Assembly (NCBI GenBank): GCA_964019415.1
Contig: OZ025868.1
Location: forward strand, 3,354,643-3,418,642
Length of the DNA stretch: 64,000 nucleotides
Direction: 5' to 3'
Source of the DNA: Ianthella basta
Lineage: Eukaryota > Porifera > Demospongiae > Verongiida > Ianthellidae
Each line of letters opens with the position of its first letter. Within the stretch, counting starts at the first letter, position 1. Made by a program: the position numbers and the translations under genes. Positions 49,740 through 60,740 of the stretch are shown piece by piece. The notes under the pieces were generated by a model. The model searched no databases. It was not told where the DNA came from and saw nothing but the letters and a program-made list of their open reading frames with translations.

Positions 49740-50560
49740 TAGATATTGCAGACGTCTTGCGCAATCGCAGCAAAAATGTCTGACCGATTCGATAATACCG
49801 CGTGGTATGTCAAATTAAAGAGCTCGCCGCTGGTACCAGAAGAAACGAAACTCAGCAAACTTGGTATCAAACGAAAGATCGTTGGCAGATCTATCAGACC
49901 TTAGTACTTTAATGTTGACTGATAGTACTGGCTTTGAGTAATGGGCGCTCAGTTTCTATGGTAATGTGTGGGCCACCTTTCAGCCAGCTGGCTATTAGAA
50001 GGAACGCGAAAGTGCTGTAATCAGTGGCGTAGGGTCGAATCTGAATGTTCAACAACGCTTATTCGCTATTAAATGGTGTCCTGCTTAAGCGAAGTTGAAA
50101 AGGCTTCGGACTTTGGGTAATTTTGGAAGCTTTGATGCTATTGCGCCTGTGGGCAAAGATGTACTCTTTTTAAAATGTTCGCACTCACCGACAACTCAAC
50201 TTATGCGACGGCGAAACCTGCAGTTTCGCGAAACTAGCTATACGGGAGTCGAATCGCAGTCATCGCTGTGCGATGCCAAGCGCTCGGTTACTGCTCGCAA
50301 GCGACGAATGTTCTTGTTCTACTAAACGTGACTGCGTTATTCAGTGACGTCATGCGCGCGTGATTCGTACATACCGTAATTCCTATTACTACGTGTCAGA
50401 AAAAAATCGTACGGTAACAATATTCAGAAGCTTGTAATTCAGCTTCTACCGAACGGAATTGGATGAAAAAAGTCTCATACAGATCGCAAAAGGTAGGTGA
50501 ATCCGAAAATGCTACCAACATATTGTCAAAACTGAAAGCATATTTGAGCCTGCAGTCTCT
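49740..50560. mobile_element. 821-bp DNA transposon insertion with 8-bp target duplication
   Basis: ACTAATAA occurs at 49732-49739 and again at 50561-50568; the paralogous empty site at 45371 has it once. The ends are imperfect inverted repeats (tAGATATTGCAGAC and, complemented, AGAGACTGCAGGC). Eight-base duplications suit the hAT superfamily, but no transposase is encoded, so the assignment is tentative. A 76-codon open frame at 50095-50325 has no ATG and is not called. Confidence 0.7.
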
Positions 50561-50568
50561 ACTAATAA

Positions 50569-50894
50569 ATAGCGTCATCGCCCTGGGGCGGACAGGAGTG
50601 GGATGTGGAACATGGGTCATTCACAATGAGTCAGCAATACTAATAGTCCATCCGATCCGACCCCGGTGGGGTAGGGATGGGAATATATCCTCTTGGGAGT
50701 TGTGTGCGCACATTATGCTCAGTCACTCTACATGTCAGACCGACTCAGTCAGAAGCAGTTCCACTTCTCACTGATGCGCACCTACGACACTGGGTTTCCT
50801 GCAGATCTATGCATAGACCACAAGCCCATGTTTATAGCCATAGAAACACCACCCGTAACAGGGCTATAAAACTGTCAGAAATCCGCTTAGAACC
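50569..50894. promoter_or_regulatory. Repeated segment ending in a TATA box
   Basis: 50569-50880 is paralogous to 45379-45720 and in part to 61995-62085. It ends GGGCTATAAAACTGTC (TATA at about 50866-50873). Promoter function is inferred only from the box. Confidence 0.35.
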
Positions 50895-51155
50895 ATGACC
50901 CAAGGTGTAGCTGCAAGCCAGCAATTCGCGCCCTTTGCACTTGAGAATCAGTTGTTCTTTGCCAATTGCAAGCTGCACTGGACTTCATTGAAGAGCTTGG
51001 GTAACACCTGCACCAGACCACAGGAGAACCCCGTACCTAGCAAGGTCCCCGGAGACTATCTCACAGCAGGGATAATTGGTCTTTGGATCTGCAAGGCTTT
51101 CCATCACCATCCAGATTCAGTGGGGGAACATAAATTATACTATCCCCAGGCATGA
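50895..51155 (+). CDS. Hypothetical 86-aa ORF behind a TATA box
   Basis: ATG at 50895; composition plausible (LFFANCKLHWTSLKSLG, CKAFHHHPDS). The paralogous sequence at 62104-62310 does not keep the frame, and the ATG lies only about 25 bases after the TATA box. Coding is doubtful. Confidence 0.22.
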   Translation: MTQGVAASQQFAPFALENQLFFANCKLHWTSLKSLGNTCTRPQENPVPSKVPGDYLTAGIIGLWICKAFHHHPDSVGEHKLYYPQA

Positions 51156-51216
51156 ATCATGGAATACTTCAGTCAGCTATGCATCATATGTAGCTTGATT
51201 GAAATTCACTTTTTTC

Positions 51217-51297
51217 ACATGAGGCACTAACACTTTGATGGAACACAAAGCTCATAGTGTATCTTATGCAAAATAGTTAATAGGATAGTTAGTAGGA
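51217..51297 (-). mobile_element. 5'-truncated copy of the RT element 3' end
   Basis: Reverse complement of 26980-27060, and on its own strand followed by AAAAAA. Only about 81 bp of 3' UTR were inserted, the form expected from aborted target-primed reverse transcription. Confidence 0.8.
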
Positions 51298-51492
51298 GCT
51301 TGATTGAAATGCCCATACTTGGCCATGGCTCAAGGACAGTGTTAACGATACTATGGCATAGTAGCTATATACTTCACACAGGTGCATGTTGCAAGACCCT
51401 GAGTTGGCCACTGGTCTTGTTGCCACCTGCTGGCTCACCCCATTCATGGGGTCCACATAGCCAAGTCTTGGCTGTAGTATTAAAAGTAAAAG

Positions 51493-51494
<2 letters not shown>

Positions 51495-51545
<51 letters not shown>

Positions 51546-51549
51546 GTGT

Positions 51550-51620
<71 letters not shown>

Positions 51621-51700
51621 TGTTTCTATGCTTGTTCGTGTGTATGTTCTTTTGTCTGTGAATATTGTTGTTGCATGTGTCTTACAAGTACAAGAACAAC

Positions 51701-51743
<43 letters not shown>

Positions 51744-51745
51744 TT
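51495..51745. repeat. (TG)n complex
   Basis: 51495-51625 and 51706-51740, separated by a block that is repeated ('tttctatgcttgttc(g/a)tgtgtatgtt', 51624 and 51745). Confidence 0.9.
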
Positions 51746-51810
51746 CTATGCTTGTTCATGTGTATGTTCATTTGTCTGTGAATATTGTTGTTGCATGTGA
51801 TTGTATACAT

Positions 51811-52222
51811 GCAACTTGCACATGGGGACGACTGTGAACCACTTTCATTCCCACTTGCAAGTTGCATATTTTCTGTATCCCGCTCCAACTTGTGCCGATC
51901 AATGCCTGCTGGTTAATCTCATCATGAGAGCTAGAGCACCATGCTGTTTTTGTTCACTGAGCTGGAGGTTGCAAAAATTCCTTGATCAGGCATACACCTG
52001 GGGATGCAGAAAAATAGCAACTTGCACATGGGGACGACTGTGAACCACTTTCATTCCCACTTGCAAGTTGCATATTTTCTGTATCCCGCTCCAACTTGTG
52101 CCGATCAATGCCTGCTGGTTAATCTCATCATGAGAGCTAGAGCACCATGCTGTTTTTGTTCACTGAGCTGGAGGTTGCAAAAATTCCTTGATCAGGCATA
52201 CACCTGGGGATGCAGAAAAATA
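51811..52222. repeat. 206-bp tandem duplication at the 5' side of a membrane-gene copy
   Basis: 51811-52016 is repeated at 52017-52222 with almost no change. Each unit begins with a ~59-bp hairpin (arms atgcaacttgca and tgcaagttgcat at 51809-51867); a third hairpin copy is at 53658-53716. Confidence 0.85.
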
Positions 52223-53189
52223 GTTGTAACGATGCTTCCTGGCCTCTTTAAGGAGCACAAAGAGCGATACAGGGACAGAAGTAACAAAGGTACTGTAACA
52301 AGAGTATTCGTACTGTTATTGGACAGAAAAGTGGAGAAAACATCTGGAATTTTCCTAAGATTTTGCTTCTGCTTTCTGGTAGTCTCTGTATTCCTTTTGG
52401 CAAGTCTAGTGTTCATTCGCTATTTCCCATTTGCTATTAGTGGGGAATGCCTTGAAAGAGATGACAAGAATCGAGATCTTTACTGCTACATAAATGCAAA
52501 CTCTTGGTACTACACTTGGGATAGTATGCCTGTAGACTGTGCCACTTACAACAGCACTGAGCTGGAAGAAATAGAGTTTGTGTGCTATACAATAACTATA
52601 TTTGATTTTGGTACATATAGGACTTGCAGCAGCAGGTGCACTTGCGAAACTGGCTACAGTGAGCATTACCATCTACTTCAGAGTGAGTGCAGCTATTTGT
52701 ATGTGGAGCCAAGGCAGCAATGAACAATACTGTAGACTAAGTGCCAAGTGTATCTACATAATCTATCTTGTAGTCACTCTTCTTGCACTGCTTGTCTTTG
52801 GCATTATATGTTGCAGTGTGCTCTTCACTGTGGAGCTTAGTCGGCCAGCTGCATCACTAAATCATCCATCATACATTGTCTACACTGCATACGCCATGTT
52901 ACCCTTTATGTTGCTTGCCCCTCTACCTTTCATCATGCGTTTGCTCGGTAAGCATTGCAGTCAAGAGGAATACATCAGCTATTGCATACATCAATTGCCT
53001 GATTGTGAGGATGACTGCAATGTACATGTGGAGCCAGAGAGTGATCATGAGGAACCTGAGGAACCTGACCATGAAGCTGGGGCAGACAGGCTTACTTCAA
53101 CTCCTGTTCAAGCAGAGAGAACACGACTTGTAGTCAACAATGGTAACACCACATCATATTGTACGTTTACAACCGGGTCAATTCAGTAA
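52114..53189 (+). pseudogene. Multi-pass membrane protein gene, broken copy
   Basis: About 90% identical to 56604-57669. The frame is open to FVCYTITIFDFG, then a 4-bp insertion ('acat' in ggtacatatag, near 52610) shifts it; the other frame carries on to the shared tail NTTSYCTFTTGSIQ. The first membrane segment and start of the intact copy are missing; upstream is the 206-bp duplication. A sequencing or assembly error at the 4-bp site cannot be excluded. Confidence 0.75.
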
Positions 53190-53224
53190 AGATGAGCAAA
53201 CTGTAACATTACTGCATTCTGCAA

Positions 53225-53362
53225 GCTATTTGTATGTGGAGCCGAGGCAGCAATGAACAATACTGCGGACTAAGTGCCAAGTGTATCTACACAATCTATC
53301 TTGTAGTCACTAGCTCTTCTTGCACTGCTTAATTGTCTTTGCCATTATATCATACAGTGTGG
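53225..53362 (+). pseudogene. Membrane-gene fragment
   Basis: 'agctatttgtatgtggagccgaggcag' to 'atcatacagtgtggc' repeats part of the gene (SAAICMWSQGSNEQYCGLSA region) with indels, directly after the stop of the previous copy. Confidence 0.7.
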
Positions 53363-53399
53363 CTTCAACATGGTTGACCCGTACCTTGTGTTTGTATAT

Positions 53400-53470
53400 A
53401 TATTATTTGCACAGCAAGTGATGTGCTGAATTATGCTTGTTAACACGCACAGCAAGTGATGTGCTGAATT
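53400..53470. repeat. Short direct repeat
   Basis: 'cacagcaagtgatgtgctgaattatgcttgttaacac' twice in tandem (about 53411 and 53448). Confidence 0.8.
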
Positions 53471-53789
53471 ATGCTTGTTAACACGTGCACGTGTACAGCA
53501 CATACAGCTTCAGCAGAGATCCAGACCTGCTGTAGTGACTATTCAAATGACAGTCTATTCCAACACTGTACCAATTGGATTGCCATTGGCACTTACATAG
53601 GTATACAAGCATGTAATTCCTCATACATGAATTGCATTGGTCCATTGGTAAAATAACATGCAACTTGCACATGGGGACAACTGTGAACCACTTTCATGCC
53701 CACTTGCAAGTTGCATTACTTCCTGCATCCTGCTCCAACTTGTGCCGATCAATGCTACTTCGCTGGTTTAGCAGCGTAACATCTGCTGC

Positions 53790-53935
53790 TTGCACTGGTG
53801 GTCTTTATCCTAGTGGCACTAGTAGCACGGGTGGTCTTTTCCTATACTGGTGGTATTTTTCCTAATAGCACTGGTGGTCGTTTCCTAGTAGCACTAGTAG
53901 CACAGGTGGTCTTTTTCCTATACTGGTGGTCTATG
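53790..53935. repeat. Minisatellite
   Basis: Units built on 'cactggtggtcttt', 'cctagtagcactagtagcac' and 'cctatactggtggt', about 62 bp per pair, a little over two copies. Confidence 0.75.
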
Positions 53936-54040
53936 TTCCTGTGTGTGTGTGTGTGTGTGTGTTCGTGTGTATGTGCATTTGTCTGTGAATATCATTATTG
54001 CCTGCATTTGCACATTAAAACGTACCCAATCAGATCCATG

Positions 54041-54101
54041 GGAACAGTCATACCAATGACATATGTCACAGGCCAGCCCATAGTGTTTGTGGGCACTGGA
54101 C
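54041..54101 (+). pseudogene. SRPRA last-exon fragment
   Basis: Reads [15 protein letters not shown] as in exon 7, then leaves homology at 'cattgggcac..acat' and continues into a unit of the 95-bp satellite family. A (TG)n tract precedes it (53938-53960). Confidence 0.75.
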
Positions 54102-54104
54102 ATA

Positions 54105-54200
54105 GGGACACTTCTCATTCAAATCCAACCCAACCACACTTGGTTTGGATCGGTCAATGCTTTGTACCCAACATTGACTGTCTCGTCTCAGTCGGCTACC
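54105..54200. repeat. Single unit of the 95-bp satellite
   Basis: 'gggacacttctcattcaaatcc' to 'cccaacattgact' as in 60166-60600, with a few changes. Confidence 0.75.
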
Positions 54201-54239
54201 ACTTCACCTCAACTGACCATTTCTGGTTATCATCTCTCG

Positions 54240-55145
54240 GCTGTACCATATACGCGATGAGACAGGATCGGAACCGTCTAGGCTGCCATTTCGACTAGCA
54301 CACATTCAGCGACAGCAGTTTCTCTGATCCCCTTCGGGCGGATGGAGGCGTACTGAACCACCTGCGCGTGTCTGCCTGGCAGCAATCCGTCGATTCTGTA
54401 CTCCACCACGGACCACACTGACTCATAAATTTATCAGTGCATGCGTAGCGCGGTCTAAACAATTTGACGTGCATGTACGACACTAGGCACGTCAAATTGT
54501 TCGTAATGGAAAAGCTTCATGGAAAAGCTTTTCCATTACGTCGCTCGCCTCGCTCTCGATCATGAGCCCTCTTGTCTCGCCTAGCCAAACCTTGTTGAAT
54601 ATATAACCAAAAAAACAAAAAAGGAGCTTGGCTATACGCGAGACTATATGGCTGCCATACCGATCACGGTCGTGCCTTCGTTTACTACTACTCGTGCATT
54701 GAGAGGGGGCACTGTGCTTATAATTACGCACAGAGCAACACACCCCACTTGCAGTCCCTTCTCGCACATATTCCCCTTTGTCAAGTGCAGCAGTCTGGTT
54801 GGATGGACTTCACGACTAGCACTGACATCTCGTTGGGCAGACTAGCTGACCCAGCACGACTTCATGTTGCATATACCACTCTTCTCCCTCGACTTTACGG
54901 GAGATCACTTGTGCAACATCGGCCCCTTCAAGCCTTTACGAATTAACCTATCCATACGCGCGAGACAGGATCGGATCTGCGCTGCCTTTAGGACTAGCAC
55001 ACATTCAGCGACAGCAGTTTCCCTTATCAACCTTCGGGCGGATTATAGAGGCTTACTGAACCGCCTGCGCGTATCTGCCTGGAAGCTGCCCGTCGAGTCT
55101 TTACTAGACAACGGACCATGCGGAGACACCGTGGTCCCGCTTGCG
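54240..55145. repeat. Direct repeats flanking a hairpin region
   Basis: 'gactagcacacattcagcgacagcagttt' and the next 110 bp occur at 54293 and 54984 (about 690 bp apart) with moderate divergence. No gene recognised between. Confidence 0.65.
54460..54540. repeat. Two adjacent perfect hairpins
   Basis: Arms CAATTTGACGTGC (54460-54472) and its complement (54487-54499), then CGTAATGGAAAAGCTT (54502-54517) and its complement (54525-54540), loops 14 and 7. Confidence 0.9.
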
Positions 55146-55199
55146 TTTGCATCATTCCCTAACCAACTCAACCCCTATAGTAGTCACTGAAGGTATACC

Positions 55200-55817
55200 A
55201 CGAGTGGTATGGCAATTAAAGGAACAAGAGCCATATTTATGTTACGCTTCCAGAGATCGTTCTCATCGCGTGGATCGAACAGATCACATGGCAGGCATAT
55301 AGGTGAACATATGGAATGATATTCGATACAATTCATTTAAAGTGCACCATACCAGTTGGCACTAAAACACCATAAAGTTCAATGCAGCACTGCATGCAAG
55401 ATGGAGATGAATAGTATGTCCAATGAAACTACATTGGTTAATCAGTGAAACAGTTCACTGGCTAAATGTACGTAGCATGTATAGTTCACAGAGACTAATA
55501 CAACCTAGTTAGCCACATAGAGTTAATGATAGACAGAATATGATAGTTCTTACAAGCAAGTGATAATACCATGCAAGGTTGCTTTAGCTTCATCACTCTT
55601 CACTGTGAAATCTTCCTTTGCTTCATCCATGCATGGTTTCTAGGTGAGGCTGTCTGTGATGATCCCATGCAGAGCAATGTAATAACCAGTGGCATACATC
55701 CTCAACCACTCCACCTTACACACAATTAATGTAAGCTGTGTTTGAAGAGGCCCACATGATATCATGCACACATACTGGATTAAGCTTAATTAATTAGCAA
55801 TTTTATGTAAGATGTAA
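55200..55817. other. Non-coding stretch
   Basis: No gene or clear repeat seen. Confidence 0.4.
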
Positions 55818-55980
55818 GAGGGTCACTGTGTATATAAGGCAGCCACCTCTCTTAAGCATGCAGCCAGCCTCACTGGCCTCAAATTAATAGCACTAAAACA
55901 TTGCAATCTGCATCCTCTCTATAAATGTCAGTTAGAACTGGCCCACATACAGGTGGCTGTCTTAGACAGCTTTCACTGTA
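55818..55980. mobile_element. MITE-like repeat
   Basis: Family of 2237-2414; the right end 'cttagacagctttcactgta' is clear, the left end degraded. Confidence 0.6.
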
Positions 55981-56154
55981 GTACCAAAGCACATGGAGCT
56001 TATGCATGGCTAACCTGGTCACTCGTCTATGCACTTACCCACCCGTACTTGTGTGTAATACTGTCTTTACTAACTGCATTGAGATATCAGTACATGTGAG
56101 ATTGAAGTGTAATTGGGCAGAACCACATGACATGGGTCATTTCTCTGGCTTCTA

Positions 56155-56343
56155 ATGTTGTCTCCGCCAAGGTGTGCATACCTTCCCTTTTATGGACATG
56201 CTTTGCTAGTGGGTGTGGCAAACAGGCTTTCTTGCAACTTAACTTTATTAGTGGCCCATTATATAGTCTTGCGGGAGAAGGTGCAGCAGACTGACCTGAT
56301 TTGTGGTAATAAGCTTAAGGACCGAAAGACTCAAGCTGTTTAA
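56155..56343 (+). other. Open segment upstream of the membrane gene
   Basis: Open frame ending LICGNKLKDRKTQAV after an acceptor-like 'ctccgccaag'. No ATG of its own; possibly an upstream exon, possibly chance. Confidence 0.2.
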
Positions 56344-56469
56344 GGCAAGCAAAGAAGCGTTAGATATATACTGTGTGCAGTGCTCTTCTAGCCATTGATA
56401 TGGCAGATGGAATATTGTGCTTACTAGTCTTTTTTGTCACTTCATAACAGGTTCAGAGATACTGCAGCT

Positions 56470-57669
56470 ATGCCAGTGCCAACTCTGCCAGGAACACATT
56501 GGTCTGCTCCGCAAGGGTTTTTCATTTTTATGCGGATGTGTAGTACCTCTGCATTTTATTTGCCATTAGCCCTTCTTATAATGGGTGCACTGGTTAATCT
56601 CTTCACGAGAGCTAGAGCACCTTGCTGTTTTTGCTGTTTTTGTTCACTGAGCTTGAGGTTGCAAAAATTCATTGATCAGGCATACACCTGGGGATGCAGA
56701 AAAATAGTTGTAACGATGTTTCCCAGCATCTTTAAGGAGCACAAAGAGCGATACAGGGACAGAAGTAACAAAGGTACTGTAACAAAAGTGTTCGTACTGT
56801 TATTGGACAGAAGAGTGGAGAAAACATCTGGAATTTTCCTAAGATTTTGCTTCTGCTTTCTGGTAGTCTTTGTATTCCTTTTGGCAAGTCTAGTGTTCAT
56901 TCGCTACTTCCCATTTGCTATTAGTGGGGAATGCCTTGAAAGAGATGACAAGAATCGAGATCTTTACTGCTACATAAATGCAAACTCTTGGTACTACTCT
57001 TGGGACAGTATGCCTGTAGACTGTACCACATACAACAGCACTGAGTTGGAAGAAATAGAGTTTGTGTGCTATGCGATAACTATATTTGATCTTGGTATAG
57101 GACTTGCAGCAGCAGGTTCACTTGCTAAACTGGCTACAGTGATCATTACCATCTACATCAGAGTGAGTGCAGCTATTTGTATGTGGAGCCAAGGCAGCAA
57201 TGAGCAATACTGTGGACTAAGTGCCAAGTGTATCTACATAATCTATCTTGTAGTCACTCTTCTTGCACTGCTTGTCTTTGGCATTATATCATACAGTGTG
57301 CTCCTCACTGTGGAACTTAGTCGGCCAGCTGCATCACTAAATAATCCATCATACATTGTCTACACTGCATACGCCACGTTACCCTTTATGCTGCTTGTCC
57401 CTCTACCTTTCATCATGTGTTTACTTGGTAAGCATTGCAGTCAAGAAGAATACATCAGCTATTGCATACATCAATTGCCTGATTGTGAGGATGACTGCAA
57501 TGTACATGTGGAGCCAGAGAGTGATCATGAGGAACCCGAGGCATCTGACCATGAAGCTGAGGTAGACAGGCTTAGTTCAACTCCTGTTCAAGCAGAGAGA
57601 ACACGACTTGTAGCCAGCAACGGTAACACCACATCATATTGTACGTTTACAACTGGGTCAATTCAGTAA
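56470..57669 (+). CDS. Multi-pass membrane protein, intact copy (399 aa), family not recognised
   Basis: The first ATG after a good acceptor (TTTTTTGTCACTTCATAACAG, 56450) gives MPVPTLPGTHW. Because the frame is open from that acceptor, a 5' exon may exist. Hydrophobic segments at about residues 30-48, 132-156, 220-245, 270-295 and 312-335 suggest five passes. Between the second and third lies a ~60-residue loop with four Cys (ECLERDD, LYCYIN, PVDC, FVCYAI) and the sequon NST, as expected outside the cell. A Cys-rich stretch (PCCFCCFC) follows the first segment. The ~80-residue C-tail is acidic and ends NTTSYCTFTTGSIQ. Partial copies at 35003, 52114, 53225 and 58494 share it. A receptor- or channel-like surface protein is possible but unproven. 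Confidence 0.75.
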   Translation: MPVPTLPGTHWSAPQGFFIFMRMCSTSAFYLPLALLIMGALVNLFTRARAPCCFCCFCSLSLRLQKFIDQAYTWGCRKIVVTMFPSIFKEHKERYRDRSNKGTVTKVFVLLLDRRVEKTSGIFLRFCFCFLVVFVFLLASLVFIRYFPFAISGECLERDDKNRDLYCYINANSWYYSWDSMPVDCTTYNSTELEEIEFVCYAITIFDLGIGLAAAGSLAKLATVIITIYIRVSAAICMWSQGSNEQYCGLSAKCIYIIYLVVTLLALLVFGIISYSVLLTVELSRPAASLNNPSYIVYTAYATLPFMLLVPLPFIMCLLGKHCSQEEYISYCIHQLPDCEDDCNVHVEPESDHEEPEASDHEAEVDRLSSTPVQAERTRLVASNGNTTSYCTFTTGSIQ

Positions 57670-57719
57670 AGATGAGCAAGCTGTAACATTACTGCATTCT
57701 GCATGCATGTTTAAAGAAA

Positions 57720-58490
57720 GAAAAAATTGCACACACACGCACACAAGCACACACGCACACACCAGTACACATGATGTTTTGTGATGAGAATGTAATCCAC
57801 TATTAGGTTAGATGGAACTATCGTCTATAAAATTATGCTGACCACATAATTTATATATAAGAACCATTTCAATTATGCATTTATTGGTATTCACTTAAGT
57901 ATACTTTTCCCCTATCTCTGTAAGTTTCCATGGCCATTCTTATATTGCCACTTTTTTGGTTGATTTCATGTCACCTTTATAGCCCTCATATACATTACCC
58001 ATTAAATTTGACACTGTCTTATAAGTTATCCCCTTGCTGTAATGGCACGTACCTCTGTTGGATTTGTATAAATGTATACTTCTCTTCAAGAGCAGGACTA
58101 TGTGCGTTGTATGCTTTTGTGCAGTGTTCCTAACTTTAAACCATGCATCTCTTTGGCATTAAATGTTCATGCACTCACTATATGCACTCACTATATACAC
58201 TCACTATGCTATCTCCTGTATGCATACATGTACGCTCACACAAGACTCACACAATGTCATACTGTACAGTTTATGCATAATTATAATATTATAAACCATT
58301 AATTTTATTGCAAAACGACTGACTCAGCTCTATGTAGTTTAGAATAGGGCATTCCTCACTCACTACATCTGTAGTAATGAAAGCACACTCTTCACACAGC
58401 ACCAGCAGCTCAGCAGTCATGCTCCACTGGATCCAGATGTATCCCCTGTAGTACAGTAGATGGGTCTTCTATATACCACAACAGACACAT
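57720..58490. other. 3' flank with diverged copy of 35600-36300
   Basis: No gene. Contains an imperfect CA stretch and the cagcagctcagcagtcatgc block of the dispersed repeat. Confidence 0.55.
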
Positions 58491-58493
58491 GCA

Positions 58494-58732
58494 ATAACTA
58501 TATTCGATTTCGGTATAGGACTTGCAGCAGCGGGTGCACTTGCTAAACTGGCTATACAGTGATCATTACCATCTACATCGGAGTGAGTGCAGCTATTTGC
58601 ATGTGGAGCCGAGGCAACTATGAGCAATACTGTGGACTAAGTGCCAAGTGTATCTACAAAAATCTATCTTGTAGTCACTAGCTCTTCTTGCACTGGGTGT
58701 CTTTGGCATTATATCATACAGTGTGGCTTGTC
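58494..58732 (+). pseudogene. Membrane-gene fragment
   Basis: Covers AITIFDFGIGLAAAGALAKL to the ALLVFGIISYSV region, with several small indels. It ends abruptly where the CC-type segment starts (58733). Confidence 0.75.
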
Positions 58733-59226
58733 TGTGTATATAATCGTAAGCTATTCTAAAGTTCACCTCAATTGGTTAGTTACACTACATAGTGCAAATA
58801 AAACTCACAAATCACCAACTGCTTCAGCCATTGTTGCCAGTTGAGTTGGTGCCAAAGTTCAATCCAAAGTAAGGCACAGCAGTTACTGTATCGCCAGTAA
58901 AATGTAACACAAACACAATAGCTTCTGTCCACTTTTACCAGCGGAAGATTCTGGATCTCTAGCAGCTGAGATTGGATGTGTTGTTTTGCTCTGCAGGTGT
59001 TATTGTAAGCTACGTATATATCAACATTACATTATTCGCAATTATATATATCATAATTATACTCACACAGCGGCACCTCACTTGCTATAGTAATAGTGTT
59101 GATAGCTGGGGACGAGGGGACACATACATTACTGATTGCATTATGCGTAATTAAAATTTGATGAAAATCAACAGGAGCTATACACCCTCTTAGGAGTGAC
59201 ATAGGCTGCACAGCAGATACAATTGT
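58733..59226 (-). pseudogene. CC gene exon 1 and 5' region without exon 2
   Basis: Exon 1 (58831-58809) encodes MAEAVGD plus two bases with a GTGAG donor; the intron start is kept, but exon 2 is missing because the membrane-gene fragment is joined there. The remainder matches 14450-14750. Confidence 0.65.
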
Positions 59227-59366
59227 GCAGAGTCCAAGTCAGAATGGCAACTGTAGGCTCTTCAGATACCATTCAAAGTTGACCTTCATTACAATATCAA
59301 AAACTAGCTTAAACATTTGGTTCCCAGCACAGTCTGCCATAATAATGTATATAATCTGCTAGTATG

Positions 59367-59560
59367 TACAGTGGAACATGTTGAAGATGGTCACTGTGTT
59401 ATATTAGGCAGCCATTTCTCTAAAACAGCCAGCTAGTCTACCTGGCCCCAACTATAGCACTAAAATTGCAATCTACCTCTGTAATGCAGCCACCTCTCTC
59501 TATATAGGTCACTACAGTTAGAACTGGCCTAAAGGTGGCTGTCTTATAGACAGTTCATTG
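59367..59560. mobile_element. MITE-like repeat
   Basis: 'tacagtggaacatgtt' left end and 'gtggctgtcttatagacag' right end of the 2237 family. Confidence 0.6.
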
Positions 59561-59962
59561 AAGTACTATTTTGATATACGTAAGTACTAATTTATTCACG
59601 ACATAATATATTATACTGACAATCATTATATATAATTAGTATCACCTGCAAGCAGATGCTGTTCATTCATGCTGTGACAACTATGTTGCAGTGCCTTACT
59701 GCACATGCTCCAGGATGTATGTCCACACCCCGCCTGGAATGCTTCTCTCCCATTCGTCACTCGGCAATGGATGGTGTGGATCTCTGAATGGTTGTTTGTG
59801 TGTGCACGCACGACTGCCTCCTGCATCATTAGCTGTTGTGACGGTCACTCTTGGATGCAACATCAACAGATCGTTGGTTGTGAGCGCATGACTGCTTCCT
59901 GTGACCTTTCGTACATAGGTAACACCAGTTGTTGTGACCTGGTGGATGTAACATCACACAGT

Positions 59963-60060
59963 GGGTGAGGCAAGTTGAACAGCCGTTGTCTACACACGTT
60001 ATCTCCGCAGGACTACAGACATAACCCATGCAGCTTTCTGCTGTTCAACTTGCCTCACCC
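59963..60060. repeat. Perfect 20-bp inverted repeat
   Basis: gggtgaggcaagttgaacag (59963-59982) and its exact complement (60041-60060), loop 58 bases. The stretch 59640-59960 before it has no convincing gene. Confidence 0.9.
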
Positions 60061-60165
60061 CATAACATATAACACAACACTGCACAAAAATACAACATAC
60101 AAACATATCACAAACATATAACCCAACTCATTCTTGGTCACCACTTTCAAAAGGCTTGCGACAGG

Positions 60166-60600
60166 GACACTTCTCATTCAAATCCAACCACAATTGGTGT
60201 GAATCAGTCAATGCTTTGCACCCAACATTGACTTTGCAACTCTCACGGCTTGCAACAGGGGACACTTGTCATTCAAATCCAACCACAATTGGTGTGAATC
60301 AATCAATGCTTTGCACCCAACATTGACTTTGCAACTCTCACGGCTTGCAACAGGGGACACTTCTCATTCAAATCCAACCACAATTGGTGTGAATCAGTCA
60401 ATGCTTTGCACCCAACATTGACTTTGCAACTCTCACGGCTTGCAACAGGGGACACTTCTCATTCAAATCCAACCACAATTGGTGTGAATCAGTCAATGCT
60501 CTGTACCCAACATTGACTTTGCAACTCTCACGGCTTGCAACAGGGGACACTTCTCATTCAAATCCAACCACACTTGGTGTGAATCAGTCAATGCTTTGCA

Positions 60601-60605
<5 letters not shown>
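60166..60605. repeat. 95-bp satellite, about 4.6 units
   Basis: Units start at 60166, 60261, 60356, 60451 and 60546, exactly 95 bp apart, with 1-4 differences. The last runs into (CA)n at 60601. A lone unit is at 54105. Confidence 0.95.
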
Positions 60606-60740
<135 letters not shown>

